A DNA stretch of 64,000 nt from JAEUHZ01 sp964552795 (lineage in GTDB: Bacteria; Planctomycetota; UBA1135; GCA-002686595). Shown piece by piece: positions 18,190-27,326 of the stretch (positions within the stretch are counted from its first letter, which is position 1; the number at the start of each line of letters is the position of its first letter). The notes below the pieces were generated by a model. It was given only the letters and a program-made list of their open reading frames with translations. It did not search any database and was not told where the DNA came from. The DNA is taken from positions 1 through 64,000 of the forward strand of contig CAZKIO010000002.1 in NCBI GenBank assembly GCA_964552795.1. Direction: 5' to 3'. The position numbers and the translations under genes were made by a program.

Positions 18190-19911
18190 ATGGATGCGCG
18201 CGCAGCACCGGGGGACGGACTCAGTCGCCGGCACGCATCGTGGATCGTGGCCGGTCTGCTCCTCCTGACGGTGGCGCTGCGCTTCACCGGGATAGGGTTC
18301 CTGCTCCCGCACCAGCCCGAGCCCGACGCGGTCGTCGTCTGGCAGGCGGCCTGGCTCGACCGGCCGGAGGGCGCGCCGCCCTCGGACACGGTGTACCTCG
18401 CGCCGTTCTACCCGTACCTCCTGGCGTATCTCCTCGCAGCGCTGCCGGGCCACTCCTACCGCGAACTGCTCGCGCCCGATGCACCCCTCGACGCGCACCT
18501 CGCGGCCGTCGCGGAGCCGTACCTGCGCGGACGCATCCTGATCGCCGCACTGTCGCTGCTGGCGGTCCTGGCGACGTACCGGATGGCGCGGTCGTTCCTG
18601 CCGCGCGCTCCCGCCTGCCTCGCGACCGCGTTCGCAGCGACCAGCCTGATGGCCGCGTCCTATGCGCAGCAGGCGCGGCCGCACGCAGCCAGCGCCGCGC
18701 TCAGCGCGGTCGCGGTGGTCCTCGCGCTCCGCCACCTGCGCCGGGGCGGCTGGGAGAGCCTCGCGAGCGCGTCGCTGGGAGCGTCCGCGGCGCTGGCGTG
18801 CCTGCACAACGGCGTGTTCGTGCTGCCGGGGCTGCTCCTCGCGTGGTGGTTCGCGCCGGGGCGGCGCTGGGTGCAACTCGTCGTGCCAGGGGCGGCGATC
18901 GCGGCCACGCTGCTCGTGTTCTACCCGTTCCTGTTCGAGCGCGGCGTGGTGTCCCAGACGCAGTCGGACACGCTCGACATCGGCGGCCAGACGCTGACGT
19001 GGGAGCAGATCAGCCTGCAGGGCCTGCCGCAGATCGTGCGCGGCCTGTGGAGCTTCGATCCGGTGCTGGTCGGCTGCGCGGGCGCCGGGATCGCGGCCCT
19101 GCTCGTGGCGCTCGCGCGCGGACGCGGCGCGCCGCCGCGGCGCCCGCTCCTCGTCGCCGCGCTGTTCCCGATCGGGTTCATCGCGTTCTGGAGCGTGATG
19201 CAGGTCGTCTGGCCGCGCTTCACGAACCCGCTCGTCCCGCCCGCGGCGGTGCTGGCGGCGGGCGGCGTCCACGCGGCGGTCGCCTGGCTCGCGCCCGCGC
19301 ACCGCCGCGCGCGCGCCTTCGCGCTCGCCAGCCTCGCGGTGCTCTCCGTGCCCGCGTTCGCGAGCGCCTGGCTGGTCGCGCTGCGTGCGCGCGCCGACAC
19401 GCAGGAACTGGCCGCTCGCTGGCTGGAAGCCGCGGGCGACCGCGCGCGCGACGTCGTCGCGCTGAACTTCCTGCTGCCGCTGCCGGTGGTCCAGACGCAC
19501 GCCTCGGTCGAGGCGCTGCCGACGTGGGCGCGCGGTCCGTGGGAGCAGTACCAGCTCGATCTCCCCGAGTCGGGCGGTCCCGCGCGCTGGCGCATCGTGC
19601 CCGTCTACAGCCACGGCGCGCTCGCCGACAAGCGCATCGACCGCGATGAGGTGCTGGAGGTCGTGCGCGCGGGCGGATGCACGCTGGGCGTCGCCACGAT
19701 CCAGACCGCGCGCGGCCGCGGACGCGACGAGACACGCGACGCGCTCAACGAGATCGCCGGCCCGCCCGCCGCGTCCTTCCTGCCCTTCGACCCCGCGCTG
19801 GAGGACCTGCACGGATCGGGGTACGAACTGGGCTGGCACGCGTTCGAGCGCGTCGTGCGCTCGCGCTTGTGGGGTCCGCCGGTCGAGTGCTTCCGGATCG
19901 ATCCGCGATGA
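18190..19911 (+). CDS. Multi-spanning membrane glycosyltransferase-like protein (GT39/ArnT type)
   Basis: 573 residues with about nine hydrophobic segments between residues 18 and 405, then a soluble C-terminal domain of about 165 residues. The first loop after helix 1 carries PEPDAVV, the acidic motif expected in GT-C enzymes that use polyprenyl-phosphate sugars. It would transfer sugars on the outer face of the membrane. Acceptor and donor are unknown. It overlaps the next small membrane protein gene (ATGA at 19908), suggesting a joint function. Confidence 0.75.
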   Translation: MDARAAPGDGLSRRHASWIVAGLLLLTVALRFTGIGFLLPHQPEPDAVVVWQAAWLDRPEGAPPSDTVYLAPFYPYLLAYLLAALPGHSYRELLAPDAPLDAHLAAVAEPYLRGRILIAALSLLAVLATYRMARSFLPRAPACLATAFAATSLMAASYAQQARPHAASAALSAVAVVLALRHLRRGGWESLASASLGASAALACLHNGVFVLPGLLLAWWFAPGRRWVQLVVPGAAIAATLLVFYPFLFERGVVSQTQSDTLDIGGQTLTWEQISLQGLPQIVRGLWSFDPVLVGCAGAGIAALLVALARGRGAPPRRPLLVAALFPIGFIAFWSVMQVVWPRFTNPLVPPAAVLAAGGVHAAVAWLAPAHRRARAFALASLAVLSVPAFASAWLVALRARADTQELAARWLEAAGDRARDVVALNFLLPLPVVQTHASVEALPTWARGPWEQYQLDLPESGGPARWRIVPVYSHGALADKRIDRDEVLEVVRAGGCTLGVATIQTARGRGRDETRDALNEIAGPPAASFLPFDPALEDLHGSGYELGWHAFERVVRSRLWGPPVECFRIDPR

Positions 19912-20270
19912 GCCCGCGCAAGAGCAGCGGTCCGGGGCGCAGGCGCAGCCTGCGGCGCGCGCTGCACCGCTCGCTGATCGTGGCCGAGACGCTGCTCTTC
20001 CTGGGCGTGTTCAAGGATTGGATCTGGCACCGGATCCTGGCCTTCGACCTGCCGAACTGGGGCAAGGTGACGCTGGCGATGATCACGACCGTGGGCCTGT
20101 TCGGCGGCCTGATCGTGGTGCTGCGCAAGATCACGTCGCGCGGCGTCGAGACCGCGCACCAGGCGGCGCGCGGGCTGCCGCTCGCGTTCCCCGCGCTCCT
20201 GATGCACGTCGCGCTCCTGTGCGTCCTGTTCCTGCTCTACGCGCGGATGCTCGAGCTCGCGCTGCCGTGA
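19908..20270 (+). CDS. Small three-helix membrane protein
   Basis: 120 residues with a basic N-terminus and three hydrophobic segments (about 22-44, 55-74, 91-115). No known domain recognised. It is translationally coupled to the preceding glycosyltransferase. Confidence 0.7.
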   Translation: MSPRKSSGPGRRRSLRRALHRSLIVAETLLFLGVFKDWIWHRILAFDLPNWGKVTLAMITTVGLFGGLIVVLRKITSRGVETAHQAARGLPLAFPALLMHVALLCVLFLLYARMLELALP

Positions 20271-20285
20271 CGGCGCGGCGGGCGG

Positions 20286-20291
20286 TAGGAT
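20286..20291 (+). promoter_or_regulatory. -10-like hexamer TAGGAT before the molybdoenzyme gene
   Basis: It ends 7 bases before the ATG at 20299 but overlaps the alternative ATG at 20290. If it is the -10 element, 20290 cannot be the start, so it decides for 20299. Confidence 0.45.
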
Positions 20292-20298
20292 GCGCGCG

Positions 20299-21018
20299 AT
20301 GACCGCCCGACCCGAGGACCTGGTGGCGCGCCGCAGCGCCTACATCGAGCGCATGAAGCGCCTCGCGCCCGAGACGGTCGACGTGCGCTTCGCGGGTCAG
20401 GCGCCGCGCGGGAGCGGTCCCGCGAACCGGCACGGCATGCCGCAGGTGCCGGTGGGGCAGCGCGCGGTGAAGAACTGGCCCGTGCTGGACCTGGGCGACG
20501 TGCCGCACGTCGCTCTCGCCGACTGGCGCCTCGAGATCGGCGGTGCGTGCGAGAACCCGGTCACGCTGGACTGGGCCGCGTTCCAGGCGCTGCCGCAGGT
20601 GGAGGAGCAGAGCGATTTCCACTGTGTGACGACCTGGAGCCGCCTCGACAACCGCTGGAACGGCGTGCGCTTCGCGACGCTGGCCGAACTGGCGGTGCCG
20701 CGCCCCGAGGTGCGCTTCGTGCTGTGCACCGGCTACGACCGCATGCCCGGCACCGACATCCCGTACACCACGAATCTGCCGCTCGCGCGCGCCCTGGACC
20801 CGGACGTGCTGCTCGTGCACCGCTGGGAAGGCGCGCCGCTGCCGGTCGAGCACGGCGGACCGTGCCGCATGGTCACGCCTCGCCTGTACGCGTGGAAGGG
20901 CGCCAAGTGGATCCGCAAGATCGAGTTCCTGGAGGCGGACCAGCCCGGATTCTGGGAGGTGCGCGGCTACTCGAACAGCGCGGAGCCGTGGTTCGACGAC
21001 CGCTACAGCTCGCGATGA
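20299..21018 (+). CDS. Sulfite-oxidase-like molybdopterin oxidoreductase
   Basis: 239 residues, a single Moco domain of the sulfite oxidase/YedY fold without the dimerisation domain. The Mo-ligand cysteine is in DFHCVTTWSRLDNRW, and the later TGYDRMPGTDIPYTTNLPLA and HGGPCRMVTP segments line the cofactor pocket. No Tat signal is present, so it is cytosolic, unlike MsrP. Substrate unknown. ATG 20290 is also in frame but overlaps the probable -10 element. Its stop codon overlaps the HEAT/GATase gene (ATGA at 21015). Confidence 0.88.
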   Translation: MTARPEDLVARRSAYIERMKRLAPETVDVRFAGQAPRGSGPANRHGMPQVPVGQRAVKNWPVLDLGDVPHVALADWRLEIGGACENPVTLDWAAFQALPQVEEQSDFHCVTTWSRLDNRWNGVRFATLAELAVPRPEVRFVLCTGYDRMPGTDIPYTTNLPLARALDPDVLLVHRWEGAPLPVEHGGPCRMVTPRLYAWKGAKWIRKIEFLEADQPGFWEVRGYSNSAEPWFDDRYSSR

Positions 21019-23309
21019 GCGCACTTCTCGCCACGCTGCTGCTGTGCCTGCCCGTCGCCGCGCAGGACCCCGCCAAGGAGCTGAAGTCGAAGGATCCCGA
21101 GGAGCGCGCGCGCGTCGTGCTGCGCATCGCCAACGGCGACGATCCCAAGCGCGAGCAGTACCTGGGCAAGGCGCTCGAGGACGACGACTGGGCGATCGCG
21201 GAGACGGCCGGCGACGCGCTGGCCGAGCGCGGCGGCGAGAAGGCGATCGACGACCTCGTCGACCTGGCGCTGGGGGCGGCGCCCGCGCGCCTGCGGCTCG
21301 CGGCGTCGCTGGCCCTCGCGCGCGATCCCGCCGCGGCCTCGCGCGCCCTCGCGAAGAAGCTCAACGGTCCCGCCGGCGCGCGCGCCTGCGAGGCCCTCGT
21401 GCCGATCCTGCGCGCCGGGCGCGGGACGGTGGAACCCAAGACGTTCCTGAAGCACGCCGAGCGCGGCAAGGACGCCGACTTGCGCGCGGCCGCGGCGCGC
21501 TGCGCCGTGCTGGCGCAGGCCGACGACCGCGCGGCGCTGCTCGGGAAGCTGTTCGACGTCGACGGCGCGCTGGTCCCCTGCTCGGCCCTCGACGAGGTGC
21601 GGCGCGGGCCGCGCGCGGCGGACCGCGCGCCGCTGCTCGGGCTGCTGGCGCGCGCCGACCTCTTCGACGTCGTCGAGCGCCGCGCCGAGGCGGCCGCGGC
21701 CGCGGTGCTGGCGCTCGAGACCGAGCGCGCAGGCGCGTTCGCGCACCTCGCGCCGCTGCTCGCGGGCAAGTCGCCGCGCGTGGCGGCCCGCGCCGTGCGC
21801 GTTGCGGAAGCGCTGGTCGGGGCGGGGCTGCCGTCCGCCGACGCGCTGACGGCGCTGGCCCCCGCTTTGTCCCAGGCCGACGCCGGCGTGCGCGCGGCGG
21901 CGGTCCACGCGCTGCGCCGGCTGGGCGAGGCCGGCGCGGCGCGCGCGCGATCCGCCGCCGAGGGCGACGCCAGCGCGCGCGTGCGCTCGACGGCGCTGCG
22001 CGCGTTCGCGGCCGTAGCGCCGGTCCACGACGGCGAGGGCCTCGCGCTCGTGCTCGGGCGTCTCGCCAAGGATGCGGACCCGCTCGTCCGGCAGGACGCG
22101 GCCGTGCTGCTGGCGCGCAAGGGCCTCGTCGAAGCCGTCGAGCCGCTCGCCGCGGCGCTGCACGACCCCGATTGGGGGGTCGCCGTGTGCGCCGCGATCT
22201 CGCTGGGCCGCACGCGCAACGAACGCGCGGTCGCGCCGCTGGCCGGGCTGCTCGCGAACTCGAAGGAGTGGCAGCGACGCGCCGCGGCCGTCGTCGGCCT
22301 CGCGCGCACGTACCAGCGGCAGGCCTTTCCGCACCTCATCGACGCGCTCGCGGACGCCGATCCGTGCGTGCAGAAGTCCGCGCACGCGTTCCTGCGCGCC
22401 ACGGCTCGCGAGGACCTGCCTCCCGACGCCGCGGCGTGGCGCGCGTGGTGGGCGCAGAGCGGCGAGGGGCTGCGCCTCGTGGATCCGGAGACGAAGACGG
22501 AACTGGAGAAGCGCTTCGGACGCTCGGGCACCGTGGCGCCCGAGGTGTTCCGCGACCTCGACCTCGTCGTGCTCTCCAGCCGCGGCGACCACGTCGAGGT
22601 GGCGCTGCGGCGCCAGGAGATCCCGCACCGCCTCGTCGGCGCGGGCAAGGTCGGCGCGGCCGGGCTGACGCCGGACGGCGTGTTCGTGTCCAACTGCACG
22701 GGCGAGATCGAGGCCGACGACGTGACGCGCCTGCGCTGGTTCGTGCTGGCCGGCGGCAGCCTCTTCGGTTCGTGCTGGGCGCTCTCCGAGACGATCGAAC
22801 GCGCCGTCCCGGGCGTGCTGGCGAAGAAGACCACGTCCGGGGAGGTGCTCGGCCAGGTCGAGGCCGAGACCTGCGCGGCCGACAACCCGCTGCTGGAGGG
22901 CGTCTTCCCGCCGCGCACGGCGCCGCTCTACATGCTGCAGGGCGCGCACCTGATCGAGGTGCTGGATCCCGAACGCGCCGAGGTGCTGATCGACAGCCCG
23001 GTCTGCGCCGAGCGCTTCGGCGCCGGCACGCTCGCCGCGTGGTTCCCGCTGGGCCACGGCAGCGTGCTGGACTCGGCCAACCACTTCGACGCTCAGGGCC
23101 TCGAACTCGCCGAGGGACTCAAGACGCGCATCGACCGGCAGGCCTTCGCGGTGGACCACATGGCGTACCCGCTGGAGAGCCTGCGCGCGACGCGCGGGGA
23201 GCCGTGGTGGGACAACTCGCTGAAGGCCTCGCAGCACGTGCAGGACCTCTCGGTGCTGCGCATCGTGACGAACCTGGTGCGCCTGCGGCGCGCGGCGCTG
23301 GGCGACTGA
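21015..23309 (+). CDS. Secreted HEAT-repeat protein with GATase1-like C-terminal domain
   Basis: 764 residues. A short signal peptide (to about residue 16, VAAQ) is followed by HEAT/PBS-lyase-type alpha repeats from about 20 to 475. The C-terminal part (about 510-764) looks like a class I glutamine-amidotransferase-like fold: DLVVLSS strand, SNCTGEI, and GGSLFGSCWALSETI with Cys at the nucleophile elbow. It also has the NPLLEG and HGSVLDSANHF segments seen in ThuA-like and DUF4159-like proteins. The exact family is uncertain. It is coupled to the molybdoenzyme gene upstream. Confidence 0.75.
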   Translation: MSALLATLLLCLPVAAQDPAKELKSKDPEERARVVLRIANGDDPKREQYLGKALEDDDWAIAETAGDALAERGGEKAIDDLVDLALGAAPARLRLAASLALARDPAAASRALAKKLNGPAGARACEALVPILRAGRGTVEPKTFLKHAERGKDADLRAAAARCAVLAQADDRAALLGKLFDVDGALVPCSALDEVRRGPRAADRAPLLGLLARADLFDVVERRAEAAAAAVLALETERAGAFAHLAPLLAGKSPRVAARAVRVAEALVGAGLPSADALTALAPALSQADAGVRAAAVHALRRLGEAGAARARSAAEGDASARVRSTALRAFAAVAPVHDGEGLALVLGRLAKDADPLVRQDAAVLLARKGLVEAVEPLAAALHDPDWGVAVCAAISLGRTRNERAVAPLAGLLANSKEWQRRAAAVVGLARTYQRQAFPHLIDALADADPCVQKSAHAFLRATAREDLPPDAAAWRAWWAQSGEGLRLVDPETKTELEKRFGRSGTVAPEVFRDLDLVVLSSRGDHVEVALRRQEIPHRLVGAGKVGAAGLTPDGVFVSNCTGEIEADDVTRLRWFVLAGGSLFGSCWALSETIERAVPGVLAKKTTSGEVLGQVEAETCAADNPLLEGVFPPRTAPLYMLQGAHLIEVLDPERAEVLIDSPVCAERFGAGTLAAWFPLGHGSVLDSANHFDAQGLELAEGLKTRIDRQAFAVDHMAYPLESLRATRGEPWWDNSLKASQHVQDLSVLRIVTNLVRLRRAALGD

Positions 23310-23310
23310 G

Positions 23311-23328
23311 GCCGCGCGTCAGCGCGGC
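23311..23328. terminator. Hairpin between convergent HEAT and GT-TPR genes
   Basis: GCCGCGC (23311-23317) and GCGCGGC (23322-23328) form a perfect 7-bp stem with loop GTCA. The structure covers the stop codon of the minus-strand gene and begins 2 bases after the plus-strand stop. Confidence 0.45.
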
Positions 23329-25256
23329 TCGTCCGGTCGCGGCGTTGCCGCGCCGCGCGCGGCGAGCAGCGCCGCGAGCCGTGCTTGCGAGAGCGCCCGG
23401 CCCGGCGCGAGCCGCAGCGCCGCACGGTACGCGGCGATGGCCTCGTCCGCGCGGCCGGTCAGCTCCAGGGCGAGCGCGAGGTTCTCCTGGATCGAGGCGT
23501 TCTCGGGCGCGGCGTGCGCGGCGCGCTCGAACAGCGCGACGGCCTCGGCCGTGCGGCCGCGCTGCGCGCGCAGGCTGCCCAGGTTGCTCAAGGCGCCGGC
23601 GTGGCCGGGCGCCAGCGCGATCGCGCGCTCGTAGTGCCCGATCGCCTCGTCCACGCGCCCCAGCGCTCCCAAGGTCAGCGCCGTGCTGTAGTGCGCCTCG
23701 GCCAGATCGGGTTTCCGGGCGAGCGCGAGCCGGAACTCCGCCAGCGCCGCCTCGTGCAGCCCGTCGAGGTTGAGCGCCAGGCCGCGGTCGACGTGCCACT
23801 TCGCCGCGTCGGGCGGCAGGTGGAACAGGCTCCGGCTGGAGAGCGCGAGGAGTGCCGCGAACGCGGCCGCAGAGATCCCCGCCGGGACCACGCGGCGCGC
23901 GCGGACGAACGCCGCGACCTCGCCGACCGCGACGGCCGAGAAGAACATCAGGAACGGCAGGATCGGCGCGCGGTAGCGCGCGGCCGCGAAGAACGGCAGC
24001 ACGGAGAGGAACCAGGCCAGCACGAACGCGGCCGCGAGCACCGTGACCGCGAGGCGAGCGCGGTCGGCGCCGCGGCGCGCGGAGCCCCAGGCCAGCACGA
24101 AACCCAGGACGGCGGCGGACAGCAGCGGGGGAAACGCCGTCGGGAGCCGCCGCAGCACGGCCGAGTTCTCCCAGTCGAGCACCTCGATCTTGTTGTGCGG
24201 GATCTCGTCCGGCCCCCAGAACAGGAGCGCCTTCTTGGCCAGCAACCCCAGGAACGCGGCGGGCTCGGAACGCACGAACTCCAGGGCGCGGCGCGTGAAG
24301 TAGCCCGACACCTCGGAGTCGGTGAGCGGCCGTCCGACCTCGCGCTCGACGCTGCGCGCGACCGCGGGGTAGTCGTAGCACGTGCGGAACGTGCCGTGTC
24401 CCGGCAGGTCCTGGCTCACGAAGCCGGTGGCCCCGGCGTGGTTGCCGATGTAGAGGTTGACCCCCAGGTTGGTCGTGATCGGCACGAACTCGCCCGACAC
24501 CAGCGCGTTGCGCAGCGTGACGGGCGCGATCACCACCGCGGCGGCGGCGAGCAGCGCGACGGCCGGGCGCCACGCCGGCACGCCGCGCGCGATCCACGCC
24601 ATCCACGCGACCGCCGCGGCGGCCAGCAGCAGCGTGTTCGGCCGCACGAGCGCGGCCAGCCCCAGCAACGCTCCCGCGCCCGCGGCGCGCCACAGCCGCG
24701 CCGGCCGCTCGCTCCACAGCACCAGGAGGAGCGCGGCGGCCGGCAGCAGGAAGCACAGGAGGGCGGGCTCCTGCAGTTCCTGCTCCCAGTACACGAGCGT
24801 TCCGTGCGCGGCGGTCAACGCCGCGAACGTCAGGCCCGCGGGCGGTCCGAACGTGCGGCGGCCGAGCCACCACGCGATCAGGATGCCCAGGGTTCCCAGC
24901 AGCGACTGGACGAGGCGCGGCGCTTCGTAGGCGCCGCCGCCGACGGCGTAGGTCGCGGCCATGAACCAGGACATGCCTGGCGGGCGCAGGTACGGGCGCG
25001 CATCGAACTCGGGATCGGGCAGGTGCGGCTTTCCCGCCCAGCCGGGAACCGCGATGCGGCGCGCGAGGTCGTCGTCGTAGCCCGCGTCGATGGCGGGGTG
25101 CGCGTAGGCCGGCTCGCCGCGGGCCTCCAGGAAGTACAGCGCGCGGACGAAGAAGCCGGCCACGAGGATCAGCGCCAGCGCCAGGAGCTCGGCCCGGCGC
25201 GGCGCGGCGCGGGACGCGGACCCTGTGGCCGCGGGGGCCGGCGCGGAGCGGCTCAT
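23319..25256 (-). CDS. GT39-type membrane glycosyltransferase fused to TPRs
   Basis: 645 residues. About ten hydrophobic segments occupy residues 25-480. The first loop holds AIDAGYDDDLAR, an acidic motif fitting GT-C catalysis with lipid-linked sugars, and RPPGMSWFMA follows, as in many PMT-2 family members. Residues about 505-640 form four TPRs (AEAHYSTALTLGALGRVDEAI and similar). TPR fusions of this kind are known in prokaryotic O-glycosylation-type proteins, but the acceptor here is unknown. It is divergent from the GH127 gene and has a TAnnnT element 8 bases before ATG. Confidence 0.82.
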   Translation of the reverse strand: MSRSAPAPAATGSASRAAPRRAELLALALILVAGFFVRALYFLEARGEPAYAHPAIDAGYDDDLARRIAVPGWAGKPHLPDPEFDARPYLRPPGMSWFMAATYAVGGGAYEAPRLVQSLLGTLGILIAWWLGRRTFGPPAGLTFAALTAAHGTLVYWEQELQEPALLCFLLPAAALLLVLWSERPARLWRAAGAGALLGLAALVRPNTLLLAAAAVAWMAWIARGVPAWRPAVALLAAAAVVIAPVTLRNALVSGEFVPITTNLGVNLYIGNHAGATGFVSQDLPGHGTFRTCYDYPAVARSVEREVGRPLTDSEVSGYFTRRALEFVRSEPAAFLGLLAKKALLFWGPDEIPHNKIEVLDWENSAVLRRLPTAFPPLLSAAVLGFVLAWGSARRGADRARLAVTVLAAAFVLAWFLSVLPFFAAARYRAPILPFLMFFSAVAVGEVAAFVRARRVVPAGISAAAFAALLALSSRSLFHLPPDAAKWHVDRGLALNLDGLHEAALAEFRLALARKPDLAEAHYSTALTLGALGRVDEAIGHYERAIALAPGHAGALSNLGSLRAQRGRTAEAVALFERAAHAAPENASIQENLALALELTGRADEAIAAYRAALRLAPGRALSQARLAALLAARGAATPRPDEPR

Positions 25257-25264
25257 CGCCGCGC

Positions 25265-25270
25265 AGTCTA
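25265..25270 (-). promoter_or_regulatory. -10-like hexamer TAGACT before the GT-TPR gene
   Basis: Minus strand; it ends 8 bases before the ATG whose first base is 25256. Confidence 0.45.
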
Positions 25271-25338
25271 CTGTGCGCGGGCGAGCGCCGGCGCCGTGCG
25301 CGGGCCGGCCGCGATTCCGCATCCGGCGCGCGCTGGGG

Positions 25339-25344
25339 TAGGAT
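25339..25344 (+). promoter_or_regulatory. Possible -10 hexamer TAGGAT in the GH127 leader
   Basis: The same hexamer type as elsewhere but about 86 bases before the GH127 ATG, so the mRNA would carry a real leader. It is the only such element in this divergent intergenic region on the plus strand. Confidence 0.3.
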
Positions 25345-25430
25345 CTTCCGCCCGCGACGCGGCGCGAACGCGCCGCCGGCTTCCACCAACGCGTGCCGTC
25401 CGGCCGCGTACGACCCCACCGAACGGAACG

Positions 25431-27302
25431 ATGATCGCAGCCCTGCTCCTCCTGTCCGTCCCGACCGGCCTCGCCGAGCGCGCCCTCGAGCCGATCCCCG
25501 CCGAGCGCGTGCGGCTCCATCACAAGTTCTTCGTCGACCGGATGGAGAAGAACCGGACGGTCACGATTCCCGCCTGCCTGGAGCAGTGCGAGAAGACCGG
25601 GCGCCTGGCGCACTTCGCTGCCGCCGCGGCGAAGAAGGGCGAGCACAAGGGCCGCGTCTACGACGATTCGGACGTCTACAAGGTGCTCGAGGGCATCGGC
25701 TGGACGCTGCTGAAGGTCAAGGACGCCGCGCTCGAGGCGCGCGCCGACGCGATCATCGAGGCGATCGCGGCCGCGCAGGCCGACGACGGCTACCTGAACA
25801 CGTGGGTGCAGGTGAACGCGCCCGACAAGCGCTGGTCGGACCTCAGGAACGGCCACGAGCTGTACTGCGCGGGCCACCTGATCGAGGCCGGCATCGCCTA
25901 CGCGCGCGGCACGGGCAAGACGAAGCTGCTCGACGCGGGCAAGAAGTTCGCCGCCCTGATCGACCAGGAGTTCGGGCCCGGGAAGCGCGTGGACGTGGCC
26001 GGGCACCCCGAGATCGAGCTGGCGCTGGCGAAGCTCCACGAGCACACCGGCGAGGAGCGCTGGCTCAAGCTGGCGCAGTTCTTCCTCGACCAGCGCGGGA
26101 ACCCGGCACGCACGAACCGCGGCACCGAGTACTCGCAGGACCACCAGCCCATCCGCGAGCAGACCGCGTTCGTGGGCCACGCGGTGCGCGCCGGCTACCT
26201 GTACGCGGGCGCGGCGGAGGTGGCGATGCTGTCCGGGGACCGCACCTGGATCGAGCCGCTGCAACGGCTGTGGGACGACGCCTGGACGACGAAGACGTAC
26301 ATCACCGGCGGCATCGGTTCGTCGGCCCGGAACGAGGGCATCACGCAGGCCTTCGACCTGCCCAACGACACGGCCTACTGCGAGACTTGCGCGGGCATCG
26401 CGCTGGCCATGTGGAGCCAGCGCATGCTGATCCTGACGGGCGAGTCCAAGTACGCCGACGCGGTCGAGCGCGTGCTGTACAACCAGCTCGCGGCCGCGAC
26501 CAACGTCGAGGGCGACCGGTTCTTCTACGCGCAGCCCCTGGCCAGCCGCGGCGAGCACCACCGCCAGCCCTGGTTCGAGACGGCCTGCTGCCCGACGAAC
26601 GTGGCGCGCTTCTGGCCGCAGCTCCCGGGCATGATCTTCGCGCAGAACGGCAACACGCTCTACCAGTTGCAGCTTGCCGGCGCCGAGCTCGACCTCGAGC
26701 TGGCCGGCGCCAAGGTCCAGATCCGCTTCGAGTCGGACTTCCCCAACTCCGGGCGCGTGTCGTCGACGGTGGCGGCCGACCGCGAAGCGACCTGGAACGT
26801 CAAGCTGCGCAAGCCGACCTGGTGCGACGCGGCGATGGTCAAGCACGACATGAAGGAGCCCGAGCACGAGCTGCACGACCACGAGCAGTCGGCGGGGTGG
26901 GCCGCGTTCGAGCGCAAGTACGAGCCCACCGACGGGTTCATGATCCACTTCCTGGCGCCCGTGCGGCGCGTCAAGGCCGACCCGCGCGTGACCGCGAACC
27001 AGGACCGCGTCGCGCTGATGCGCGGGCCGCTGGTCTACTGCCTGGAAGGCGTCGACAACGCCGGCCACGCGCGCGCGCTGGTGCTGCCGCCGGACGCGGA
27101 GCTGAAGGTCGAGGACGACGGCCGCGTGCTGGGCCGCACGCGCATGATCAAGGCGCGCGCCCGGCGCGTCGAGCGCGCCGACGACGGCACGCTGAAGACC
27201 AAGGTCGCGACCATGACGGCCTTGCCCTACTACCTGTGGGACAACCGCGAGGCCGGGGACATGGTGGTCTGGATCCCCGAGCTGCCCGCGCTCACCGACT
27301 GA
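25431..27302 (+). CDS. Glycoside hydrolase family 127 (beta-L-arabinofuranosidase-like)
   Basis: 623 residues, typical of the family, with a short hydrophobic leader that may be a signal peptide. The (alpha/alpha)6 barrel carries the GH127 metal and catalytic set: Glu318 and Cys320 in YCETCAG, and Cys386-Cys387 in ACCPTN, matching Glu338/Cys340/Cys417/Cys418 described for the bifidobacterial enzyme HypBA1. The last of these cysteines is the nucleophile in that enzyme. It probably releases arabinofuranose or a related sugar; other GH127 specificities exist. The divergent neighbour is a glycosyltransferase and the convergent one an epimerase. Confidence 0.92.
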   Translation: MIAALLLLSVPTGLAERALEPIPAERVRLHHKFFVDRMEKNRTVTIPACLEQCEKTGRLAHFAAAAAKKGEHKGRVYDDSDVYKVLEGIGWTLLKVKDAALEARADAIIEAIAAAQADDGYLNTWVQVNAPDKRWSDLRNGHELYCAGHLIEAGIAYARGTGKTKLLDAGKKFAALIDQEFGPGKRVDVAGHPEIELALAKLHEHTGEERWLKLAQFFLDQRGNPARTNRGTEYSQDHQPIREQTAFVGHAVRAGYLYAGAAEVAMLSGDRTWIEPLQRLWDDAWTTKTYITGGIGSSARNEGITQAFDLPNDTAYCETCAGIALAMWSQRMLILTGESKYADAVERVLYNQLAAATNVEGDRFFYAQPLASRGEHHRQPWFETACCPTNVARFWPQLPGMIFAQNGNTLYQLQLAGAELDLELAGAKVQIRFESDFPNSGRVSSTVAADREATWNVKLRKPTWCDAAMVKHDMKEPEHELHDHEQSAGWAAFERKYEPTDGFMIHFLAPVRRVKADPRVTANQDRVALMRGPLVYCLEGVDNAGHARALVLPPDAELKVEDDGRVLGRTRMIKARARRVERADDGTLKTKVATMTALPYYLWDNREAGDMVVWIPELPALTD

Positions 27303-27305
27303 GGA

Positions 27306-27322
27306 CGGGGCCGGGCGCCCCG
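27306..27322. terminator. Hairpin between convergent GH127 and epimerase genes
   Basis: CGGGGC/GCCCCG perfect 6-bp stem with a 5-base loop, placed in the 24-base gap between the two stop codons; it can serve both strands. No T tract. Confidence 0.4.
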
Positions 27323-27326
27323 GGAC

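Noticed and set aside
20290..20298. ATG 20290 as start of the molybdoenzyme
   Set aside because: It overlaps the TAGGAT -10-like element that is well placed for ATG 20299.
23385..25430. Open frame upstream of and joined to the GH127 gene
   Set aside because: It is antisense to the GT-TPR gene and low-complexity (Arg, Glu, Gln rich); GH127 begins at ATG 25431.
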